In this document: piece by piece, positions 55,961 to 64,000 of the stretch | Position numbering within the stretch: position 1 is the stretch's first letter | Layout of the letters: each line of letters starts with the position of its first letter | Source of the DNA: Haematobia irritans | Taxonomy: Eukaryota > Arthropoda > Insecta > Diptera > Muscidae | Direction: 5' to 3' | DNA: 64,000 nucleotides | Assembly (NCBI RefSeq): GCF_050003625.1 | Contig: NC_134397.1 | Span: 264,548,070-264,612,069, forward strand | The notes under the pieces: model-generated | What the model was told of the DNA's origin: nothing | Databases searched by the model: none | The model's input: only the letters and a program-made list of their open reading frames with translations | Position numbers and translations under genes: made by a program

Positions 55961-58285
55961 CCCAATTAGAGTTCGCCGATCTTCTGCACAGTACTCAACA
56001 TTGTTTTTGCTCTACATAAAAGCGATTTTCCTAGCTTTTGATTGGGTCGGATACATACGAGGTCGTTTCACTAACACTCCTGTGTTCAAATTCTGGTTGG
56101 GATATTTTGTAGTAGCTTTCTCTATTAGACTTCTCCAAGCTACTGAGTCGACTCGTTTGGTATTTTATGGTATAATAGGATTTTCCTTCCTGAATGCGAA
56201 CACCCAAATCAAATCACCAGTGAAAGTTTTTCCTTCTGCCACGAATCGACTTAGGCACATCTACAATAGAAAATGTTTGTGGGGTACGTTCAATCGCTTC
56301 CCTTCACAATTGTTTGTGTGTGTGTGTGCGTGTATGTTTGTTTTCCTACATAAGTCTATAAGTCCTTGCCACAGGAGAATTTTTTCACCGATGACTGCGA
56401 CATAAACTATTGTACTCTATAATTACACTATTGTTAGTGCATTCAGTTTCAGTTTATGAATGTGCAGGGGGAAAATGTCCTTTTTCAAGAGAATCTTTGC
56501 CGTTCTGTAATGTTTTCTAAAGAAAAGAAAAGATTTATGTCGCGTGCTAACAACATGAGTATTCACTCCATTGTAGTGAATTGTTATTTTAAGATATGAG
56601 GTTTTATTGTAAAAAAATAAATTTAATATAAAAATACCTATTTTAAAGAATAGGTCCATTATCTGAATACAAATTCACACTTTATGTTATTGATCATTTT
56701 CTAAAGTGAAGACAATTTTATGGGGCCCATATATTACACAGAAAGAAAATTTCAATAAAATTTTTTCATTTGCTTAACGAAAAATGTTCATTGATATAAT
56801 GAAAGTCGTCATTAATAGTATGGTATATTCCGTTATTTAAGAGAAAATTCTCATTAGAGGCCGCGTTAGGCAACCCTCGTATAGCATTTAAAATACATTG
56901 TCTGCCATTGAACCTACAACTCTCTGAGGGAAAGGCTATCATGTTAGCTACTAAGCTGTAAGGCTAAAAATACAAACGTTAACGCAATAAACCATAATTA
57001 AGAACCATAAAACTAATTAAGAAAAAAAAAACTCAACTAAATTCATCTCAATTTTTGCACCAGGAAAATAAAAATTGAGACAATCTTTCCAAGGATATGG
57101 TTCAGTACACGCACTTCTTTACCTCACAATCTAAAAATTTAATTCCCTTCTAAAACGCACTTTTCAACGCATATCACCGTACGCCGTTATAATATCATTG
57201 TGCTTGGTCGTCTAAGCAAAATCAATTTCTTCTTCCGCTCAATAACAACACCCTGGAATAATGTTATGATGGTGGTAATTTTCTGCGTCATTTAATTAAG
57301 CTGTATCACAACGCCTTTTTCTCTCACTCTCACTCGCTCTTGCTCTCCCCATTAAATGGTAGGCCTACCATTGAGGGATATAAATCATTTACAAGGTTCA
57401 ATCTTAACGCTATAGGCTAAAATGAATGAGTGATGCAATAGCACACATATTTGTATGTTTTATATCCCCTTCTGGTTCACGTATGAGTGGGTTGGTGTAT
57501 GTGTAAAGTCTTGCCTTTTATGTCAGTTGTCTATCAAATGGTTTTTGCTTCTTTCTGAAACAAAATAGCTGTCAAATTAACATTAAGTGAATTAGCCGGT
57601 ATAAACAATTTCGATGGAATACTGTGTGTATGTGGAATGGGAGATTTGTGGGGAGGATTAATTAACATCATATTTTATTACCGTAGGTAGCCTACGCAAG
57701 AAGAATAATATTTGTTGGATTTATTTTATGGGATTTGGAGAATATAAAAAATTATATATTTATTGTTGTTGTAATTGTTTCCTTATGGTTCCTAATTAGG
57801 AGAGTAACAATTGGGGTATCTATGATCTATTATTGACACTTTATTTATTAAGCCAGATTATAGTTATAGTTCAAGTTATCTCTACAGACATTTATCTCGT
57901 GGGGGTTTCACGAAGTGGAGTGTTATTCTGTGCACACAGAAAATATATTTACCAATTATTAAATATTATAATACTAACATTTTAAGACGAGAAAAAATGT
58001 AATTTATATTTGGTTCATGTTTATCAAATTGTCTTCCTCCGGCAGGATTATCCCATCATATTTGGTTTTTTAGGTCTTCCATCCAGAATCTTTGATCAAA
58101 GCAAGTATATTCTTCAAATTACAGTCCCGTTTATTAGTAATATCCTTATTAAATTATAATGCCGGACACTGGCACAGAAAATGGTAGGTAGTCTTCCGTT
58201 GCCTCCGGGTCCAGACACCATATACAAACATCATCAGTCGTTAAGCAATCCTTTCTAAGTGTATTATTTCCTGTTATGATGCCTA
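55961..58285. other. Long stretch without a recognised gene or element
   Basis: There is a (TG)n run at 56312..56330 and a CT-rich run at 57319..57350. The plus ORF 55938..56405 (155 codons) crosses the L3 edge and the (TG)n run and shows no domain. It may hold single-copy intergenic or intronic DNA. Confidence 0.45.
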
Positions 58286-58650
58286 CTACACTGAAAAAAA
58301 TATTGACCTAATATGGAAGATTATGCATCTTAAATTTTAGGACTCGAAATTTACGCAATGCTAAGGACAAAATTCTTTCAAATAATGACATTTTAATTAA
58401 AAGAAAGTTTATAATCCTTGCTTCAAAATTTTTTTCATTAAAATTATTGCGTCCCTCTGTTGAAGTTGTAGATCTTTGAAGTAAGGCAAATGTTCCTTAA
58501 AATAAAGAAAAACATTTTAAATTTAAAGAAATCGTCTTTAACTCAACTAACATATTGAATTTTTAAATTTAAAATAAAAATGCTTCAAATATAGACTAAG
58601 ACTTAGATTAAGGAATCTTTGGTTTAAATTTTTTTTTAACATTAACCCGC
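58286..58650 (+). mobile_element. Family Z MITE-like copy (uninterrupted reference)
   Basis: It starts ACACTGAAAAAAATATTGAC and proceeds through CTAAGGACAAAATTCTTTC and ATTATTGCGTCCCTCTGTTG, the family order. The right end is AT-rich and unclear. Confidence 0.55.
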
Positions 58651-58652
58651 AT

Positions 58653-58862
58653 TTTCATGAAGCTCCGTAAGTATACCGTTAACTAACGAACTTTTAAATC
58701 GTATTATGGACATAGCTGTCATCTTGTCTATATATTTCATATGCCAGTTAGGACCATAACTGCCGAAAAATTTTCAGTTAAAGATAACCGGAGATAAGAT
58801 ATTTGCAATTTACTTTCTGTTAACTGGAAGTTAAAGCCTAAAGGAACTACATGAAAATGGCC
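58653..58862. mobile_element. Family V MITE copy 2
   Basis: CCGCATTTTCATGAAGCTCC at one end and the inverted GAACTACATGAAAATGGCC at the other. The interior matches 28581..28795 throughout. Confidence 0.7.
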
Positions 58863-58875
58863 GTAAGAAAACAAT

Positions 58876-60081
58876 TTTTATACCCTGCGCCACACTGTGG
58901 AACAGGGTATTATAAGTTAGTGCATATGTTTGCAACACCCAGAAGAGACGAGATAGACACATGGTGTCTTTGGCAAAAATGCTCAGGGTGAGCTCCTGAG
59001 TCGATATAGCCAAGTCCGTCTGTCCGTGAACACATTTTTGTAATCAAAGTCTAGGTCGCAGTTTTAGTCCAATCGACTACAAATTTGGCACAAGTATGTG
59101 TTTTGGCTCAGAATAGATCCCTATTGATTTTGAAATAAGTCGGTTCAGATTTAGATTTAGCTCCCATATATATATTTCGCCCGGTATGGACTTATATGGC
59201 CCCAGAAGCCAGAGTTTTACCCTAATTTACTTAAAATTTTGCACAAGAAGAACAATTAGTACTATAGTCAAGTGTGCCAAATTTTATTGAAATCGGTTCA
59301 GTTTTAGATATAGCTCCCATATATATCTTTCGCCCGATATGGACTAATGCGGTCCCAGAAGCCATAGTTTTACCCCAATTTGGTTGAAATTTTGCACAGG
59401 GAGTAGAATTAGCATTGTAGCTATGCGTGCCAAATTTGGTTGAAATCGGTTCAGATTTAGATATATCTCCAATATATGGCTTTCGGCCGATTTACACTCA
59501 TATCACCACAGAGGCCAATTTTTTGCTCCGATTTAGTTGAAATTTTGCACAGGGAGTGGAATTAGCATTGTAGCTATGCGTGCCAAATTTGGTTGAAATC
59601 GGTTCAGATTTAGATATAGCTCCCATATATATGTTTTTCTGATTTCGACAAAAATGCTCAAAATACCAACATTTTCCTTGTAAAATCGCCACTGCTTAGT
59701 CGAAAAGTTGTAAAAATGACTCTAATTTTTCTAAACTTCTAATACATATATATCGCGCGATAAATCATAAATAAACTTTTGCGAAGTTTCCTTAAAATTG
59801 CTTCAGATTTAAATGTTTCCCATATATTTTTACTAACATTGTGGTCCACCCTAGTGCATTAGCTGACTTAGTCTATACATTTCAGTCTATAGATTTTGTA
59901 AAAGTCCATCAAATTCTGTCCAGATCGAGTGATATTTAAATGTATGTATTTGGGACAAACCTTTATATATAGCCCCCAACACATATGACGGATGTGATAT
60001 GGTATCGAAAATTTAGATCTACAAAGTGGTGCAGGGTATAATGTAGTCGGCCCCGCCCGACTTTAGACTTTCCTTACTTGT
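58876..60081 (+). mobile_element. DINE-like family C copy 1 (near complete)
   Basis: It begins TTTTATACCCTGCGCCACAC with GTCGATATAGCC and GTCCGTCTGTCCGTG. The core has about four ~151-bp units with ATAGCTCCCATATATAT (near 59160, 59310, 59462, 59615). It ends GTGGTGCAGGGTATAATGTA, GGCCCCGCCCGACTTTAGAC and TTACTTGTT. Same architecture as A and B with a weaker hairpin. Confidence 0.72.
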
Positions 60082-60361
60082 TACTTTGAAGTACTTGCCA
60101 TAATTTGGATTTTGAAACTGGAATTTGTTTGTACATGAATACCTTTATTAATATATCGCAAACAGAGAATAAAAATTCGATGAATGAGATCTGTATCCAA
60201 TTTTGATTTTATCGATCCTAGATTCAAAGCCAGAGAGGTCCCTAAAAAATGTCTTTCTATTAAAGAAGCCGCATCTTTGGCTCGAAATCAATACCAAAAT
60301 CCTTAAAGGAGGGTCAAAATCTTTGGATACAAGTAAACTTTTTTTTGAGTGTAATTGCTAG
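60082..60361. repeat. Diverged repeat related to 7670..8100
   Basis: Its minus strand carries the TTGACC(T/C)TCC and GCC(A/G)AGATGCG phrases of the segments at 7670..8000. Relic only. Confidence 0.4.
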
Positions 60362-60690
60362 AAATAAAAATGTTGACAAAATTTTCTATAAAATTAAAAT
60401 TTGACAAAATTTTCTATAAAACTAAAATTCTGGCGAAATTTTCTATAAAACTAAAATTTGGCGAAATTTTTGATAGAAATAAAATTTTGACAACATTTTT
60501 TACGGAAATAAAATTTTGACAAAATTTTCTGTAGAAATAAAATTTTGACGAAAATTTCTATATAAATAAAATTTGACAAAATTTTCTATAGAAATAAAAT
60601 AAATGGCGAAATTTTATATAGAAATAAAATTTTTACAAAATTTTCTATAGAAATAATATTTTGACGAAATTTTCTATAGGAATAAAATTT

Positions 60691-60838
60691 TTATTGTTGT
60701 TTTTGATCTCAGCTTAAAGCCATGCATTGACTAAACTACAAGTGTAGCTTTGACAAGCATACTTTTCCTCTGTTGGTTAAGCTACACTTGTAGTTTAGTC
60801 AATGCATGGCTTTAAGCTGAGATCAAAAACAACAATAA
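60691..60838. mobile_element. Perfect 60-bp-arm foldback element
   Basis: 60691..60750 and 60779..60838 are exact reverse complements (60 of 60 by eye) around a 28-bp loop. The outer edge is TTATTGTTGTTTTTGATCTC. Worn single arms occur at 7495 and 11065. Non-coding. Confidence 0.92.
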
Positions 60839-60944
60839 CGATTGAAGAGAAGTTAACAATAACAAACAAAACGAAGGAATAAAATGTTGACAAAATTTTC
60901 TATAGAAATAAAATTTTTTAAAAAATTTCTATAGAAATAAATTT

Positions 60945-61152
60945 TTTTAAGCAATACTTATCATAGTTTCGGCTATAGGTCGATTAAAAAACATAAGATT
61001 GATGTTTTTATTTAAATTTTATTTCGGTTGACTTCGTCAAAACCGTTTCAACAGTCATCCGAAATATTGAAAATAAAATTTAAATAACAACATCAATCTT
61101 ATGTTTTTTAATCGACCTATAGCCCAAAACTATGATAAGTATTGCTTAAAAA
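60945..61152. mobile_element. Second foldback element, ~80-bp arms
   Basis: TTTTTAAGCAATACTTATCA...ATTTAAATTTTATTT on the left is the near-perfect inverse of AAATAAAATTTAAAT...TGATAAGTATTGCTTAAAAA on the right (few mismatches), with a ~45-bp centre (GGTTGACTTCGTCAAAACCG). Confidence 0.88.
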
Positions 61153-62050
61153 TAAAATAAAAAGGTCAACGATAATCAATCAGAAATAGAAATAAAATTT
61201 TGAAAAATTTTTCTATAGAAATATAATTTTAACAAAATTTTATATAGAAATAAAATTTTGACAAAATTTTCTACGGAAATAAAATGTTGACAAAATTTTC
61301 TGTAGAAATAAAAGTTTGATGAAATTTTTTATAGAAATAAAATGTTGACGAAATTTTCTATAGAAATAAAATTTTGACGAAATTTTCTATAGAAATAAAA
61401 TGTTGGCAAAATTTTCTATAGAAATAAAATTTTGAGAAAATTTTCTACGGAAATAAAATGTTGACAAAGTTTTCTTTTTTTTAAAACAAATTCTATAGAA
61501 ATAAAATTTTTAAAAAATTTTCTATAGAAATAAAATTTTGACAAAATTTTCTATAGAAATAAAATTTTTAAAAAATTTTCTATAGAAATAAAATTTTGAC
61601 AAAATTTTCTATAGAAATAAAATTTTTAAAAAATTTTCTATAGAAATAAAATTTTGACAAAATTTTCTGCCGAAATAAAATGTTGAAAAAATTTTCTGTA
61701 GAAATTAAATTTAGATGAAATTTTTTTATAGAAATAAAATTTTGACGAAATTTTCTGTAGAACTATAATTTTAACAAAATCTTATATGGAAATAAAATTT
61801 TGACAACATTTTCTACGGAAATAAAATCTTGACAAAATTTTCTGTAGAAATAAAATTTAGAAATTTTTTATAGAAATAAAATTTTGACAAATTTTATTTC
61901 TATCGAAAATAGAAATAAAATTTTTAAATAAATTTTCTATAGAAACAACATTTTTTACAGAAATAAATAAAATTTTGACAAAACATTCTATGGAAATAAA
62001 ATGTTGACAACATTTTATATAGAAATAATCGGCAACTCTTTAAGCCTATA

Positions 62051-62301
62051 CACCCAGAGAAGGAATATGATCACCTCAAACATGTTTTAAGAGCAAAATG
62101 TTATTTTTGGGTGGTGACCATGTCAAATGGTTTTCGCAACCATGTTATTTTCTCGGAAATCGTGTATATGATTTCGGCAAGCAGGTTATTTTTGACGAGA
62201 AAATAACATTTTAGTGACAAACATGTTACATGGAACACCATACAAAAATAACATTTTGCTCTTGAAACATGTTTGAGGTGATCATATTCCTTCTCTGCGT
62301 G
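62051..62301. mobile_element. TA-flanked MITE with 60-bp inverted termini
   Basis: CACCCAGAGAAGGAATATGA...AATGTTATTTTTG is matched by the right end with about two mismatches in 60 bp. TA lies at 62049..62050 and 62302..62303. 251 bp, no ORF. Confidence 0.85.
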
Positions 62302-62633
62302 TAGATTCTCAAATAGCGGCCAAACGAAAGTATTATGTTTTTATTAAGATTTAATTTTAAGCTTCCGAGGTCCTAGCGCCACAAATAGCTTTTATGGAAC
62401 AGCATTCTAATTCCCATATTCTAACAATAAATCTACTACAGTTTATCGAAAAAATCTGTATGGTAAAAGTAGGTTTAAAATTTATATTAAATTGTTTGAT
62501 GTGGGAATAAACATTTAATGTAACATTTTTAAATTACATATATAGTTAATCTTAAAGATATAAGAACATTGATACAATATTCTGCTACTTAATTCTATGA
62601 GTATTGAATAATTTTTTTCTATGTTAGCTCCTT
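62302..62633. other. AT-rich 3' flank of the NPC2-like gene
   Basis: This must contain the 3' UTR of the minus-strand gene. I do not see a canonical AATAAA close to the stop on the minus strand; an ATTAAA is present near 62515. Nothing else is recognised. Confidence 0.4.
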
Positions 62634-63218
62634 TTAACGACTTTTAAATTTAGCATCGACCACAAAACAGGATACTGCACTATTATCATCTTCGTCTTTT
62701 AGAGATATTTCAACTTTTGTGGGTACCTCAGGATGATGATTTTCAATGGGCAATACCAAATGATAGGTAACATCTTCATCCTTATACAGAGGACAATAGG
62801 CTCCATATAGAAGATTTGAACAAACATCACTCTTCGATGCTTCCAATTCGAAAGGAATTTCAACACCCAATGTTGTGAATTTCACAACTGCTTTTAAATT
62901 CATCATTTCATTGCGATTGGCCACAAATTGTACAGTAAATTGTGATTCAGATCCCTTCGAAAGGTCACAGGGCATAGTCGAACAATTATCCACTTGAACT
63001 GATAGAGGTAAAGGGGCTTCATTGGAACCTAAAAAAGATAAAATACGATGATTGCAATTAAGAAGTAATCCAGAATATTGGGATGCAATGATAAAATTAT
63101 TATTAGTTTTTGTAATAAACCTACATTGTCGCACAGGAGTTTCTACTGATATACCCTTGGTCAATCTCATGAATAAAATGATCAAGAAAATTATTTTGAC
63201 TTTTAAAAGATTATACAT
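62634..63218 (-). CDS. NPC2-like (ML domain) secreted lipid-binding protein, two exons
   Basis: Predicted exons 63125..63218 and 62634..63028 with a 96-bp intron (63029..63124, donor GTAGGT, acceptor TTTTTTAG). The unspliced frame is also open, but splicing removes 32 codons with no family match. The product is 162 aa. A signal peptide (about residues 1-22, IIFLIILF core) precedes ETPVRQC and an MD-2-related lipid-recognition domain (VQVDNC, MPCDL, CSNLLYGAYCPLYKDEDVTY, CFVVDAKF). Six cysteines (32, 47, 52, 101, 110, 152) fit the three disulfides of NPC2. Family members bind sterols or other lipids outside cells or in lysosomes; insect paralogues also act in immunity and chemosensation, so the ligand here is unknown. 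It is the only convincing intact host gene. The start is the ATG before the hydrophobic segment. Confidence 0.9.
   Translation of the reverse strand: MYNLLKVKIIFLIILFMRLTKGISVETPVRQCRFITKTNNNFIIASQYSGLLLNCNHRILSFLGSNEAPLPLSVQVDNCSTMPCDLSKGSESQFTVQFVANRNEMMNLKAVVKFTTLGVEIPFELEASKSDVCSNLLYGAYCPLYKDEDVTYHLVLPIENHHPEVPTKVEISLKDEDDNSAVSCFVVDAKFKSR
63029..63124 (-). other. Phase-1 intron of the NPC2-like gene
   Basis: Donor CAAT|GTAGGT and acceptor TTTTTTAG|GT join T + GT into a Cys codon, giving VRQC-SNEAPLP. The alternative donor 4 nt downstream would create a TGA right after the junction, so it is rejected. Confidence 0.8.
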
Positions 63219-63301
63219 GTTTTGGATTTTTTTTTAGAAAAATTGGATTTTTTAATTATTTAGTATTTTCTTATAGATACTTTCTCTTTGATTATTGAAA
63301 A

Positions 63302-63391
63302 CAATATGAATGATTCCTCTTTGGTATTTAGAATATTTATACTAAACCTACCTGGCTATCAGACGCTTGCACTCACCATTTTACCTTATCA
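63302..63391 (-). promoter_or_regulatory. Core promoter of the NPC2-like gene: TATA box, initiator, GATA sites
   Basis: On the minus strand TATAAATA (63341..63334) lies 30 bp upstream of TCATTC (63313..63308), which fits the fly initiator TCAKTY and puts +1 at about 63311. This predicts a 92-nt 5' UTR. Two WGATAR motifs (TGATAG at 63361..63356 and TGATAAG at 63391..63385) lie 45-80 bp upstream of +1. GATA sites there are typical of fly midgut or fat-body genes. Function is inferred. Confidence 0.6.
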
Positions 63392-64000
63392 GCCAAATAC
63401 ATTCTAAATTGCAAAAGAAATGCTACTCCTGTTTTTTTTTTTTGTTATTTTGTTAATTGTTAACTAATTCATCAATTTGACCATTATTGCCCTCGATTGC
63501 TTATCTGCAACGTTTTGGTTTATTACCGGTAGCATTCAAGTTGAGGGATTGGCTAGCAATATAACTGCTGGGTGCAATTGTCCTCAAGAGTACATTTTGG
63601 GACTAACATTCAATTTGAGGATTATTAACCTTTTTCGTGAAATGCGTAATATAACAGTATTGTATATTTAAGCTTTTAAACACCAAATAAAATAACAATA
63701 ATAAATTGGGATTTACACTATATTGAGAATCAATATACTCATAGAAAAAATATTCTTCTCCCTAAAGAAATGTTTATATAAAAAAGAAATTCCTTTTGAT
63801 TTTTGCTAAAAAAAATTGTTATTGTCAAAGAAATAAAATTTCAATAGAGCATAAATTTATTTTCTGACATACGAAGCCAATTTGTCCTTAGTCCAACAAA
63901 ATTTTCTTTAGTCTTAAATTTAGACTGTACTCCCTCATATTTTGCAATTATTTATATTATTACCCAGCAAAAACTCTCATTACCCGGTAATCTTGTAGGT
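63392..64000. other. Upstream flank of the NPC2-like gene
   Basis: A 64-codon plus ORF (63477..63671) has no recognised domain. 63740..63930 is AT-rich with family-Z-like phrases. At 63962 TACCCAGCAAAAACTCTCAT resembles a family W end and runs off the window. Confidence 0.4.

Larger units (their letters stand above)
60362..62035. repeat. Large 29-bp minisatellite array (~1.7 kb)
   Basis: About 45 degenerate units of AAATTTTCTATAGAAATAAA plus ATTTTGACA fill the region. They are interrupted by two foldback elements (60691..60838 and 60945..61152). Sub-blocks such as TTTTTAAAAAATTTTCTATA alternate with the plain unit near 61495..61640. The array ends at ATAATCGGCAACTC, like the GGTTGCCACT border of the arrays inside family A. 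Confidence 0.88.

Noticed and set aside
63477..63671. 64-codon plus ORF upstream of the NPC2-like gene, as a divergent gene
   Set aside because: No domain, signal peptide or codon evidence; it overlaps no conserved feature I can identify.
1..64000. A new defence, toxin or viral system
   Set aside because: I looked on both strands for viral polymerases, capsids, toxin folds and clustered host genes. Only mobile-element enzymes and one NPC2-like gene are readable.

Overview
The window is AT-rich, repeat-dominated eukaryotic DNA from a higher fly, most likely a stomoxyine muscid such as the horn fly Haematobia irritans or a close relative. The main evidence is three complete or interrupted copies, plus one solo 3' end, of a mariner whose ends and transposase match Himar1, the irritans-subfamily mariner first found in the horn fly. 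The window is also full of interspersed repeats resembling Drosophila DINE-1/INE-1. The species is inferred from repeats only.

Only one intact host gene is well supported: a two-exon NPC2/ML-domain secreted lipid-binding protein on the minus strand near the right edge (62634..63218). It has a 96-bp intron and a recognisable TATA/initiator promoter. Everything else I can name is mobile DNA or repeats, mostly broken and often nested. No operon, rRNA, CRISPR array or functional tRNA is visible.

Layout. 1-9.2 kb: DINE-like elements A1 and A2, an 810-bp inverted-repeat element, and chimeric repeat X, which carries tRNA-like modules and is split by A2. 9.2-15 kb: little-annotated AT-rich DNA, then A3 back to back with a C-type fragment. 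14.9-17.7 kb: an inverted-ended element (K) holding DINE A4, which holds two copies of a TA-flanked element (MITE1). 18-25.6 kb: tandem duplications, a solo Himar1 end, SINE copies, mariner relics, DINE B1 and a Jockey-like LINE cut by a SINE. 25.8-29.7 kb: Himar1 copy 1 and a degenerate ~38-bp array. 29.7-32.3 kb: 3' end of an RNase H-bearing LINE followed by about nine ~205-bp tandem copies of part of its RNase H domain. 33.3-35.4 kb: Himar1 copy 2 interrupted by a DD37E element. 36.5-43.6 kb: C and B fragments, AATTAA-rich MITEs, two piggyBac-like MITEs, a Tc1-like transposase broken by MITE1, and A5 with a hAT-like insertion. 44.4-51.4 kb: element W2, a hAT MITE with a captured RT fragment, Himar1 copy 3, DINE B2. 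52.2-56 kb: nested LINE, SINE, Jockey, MITE and X copies. 58.3-62.3 kb: DINE C1 and a large 29-bp minisatellite containing two foldback elements. 62.6-63.4 kb: the NPC2 gene.

Many insertions can be confirmed inside the window, because removing the insert restores a target sequence known from another copy or from a reading frame. I did not find a convincing undescribed cellular or defence system. The most unusual items are the RNase H-derived tandem array, the TIR elements with embedded tRNA-like modules, and the SINE/LINE pair that share a TTAGG-like tail.
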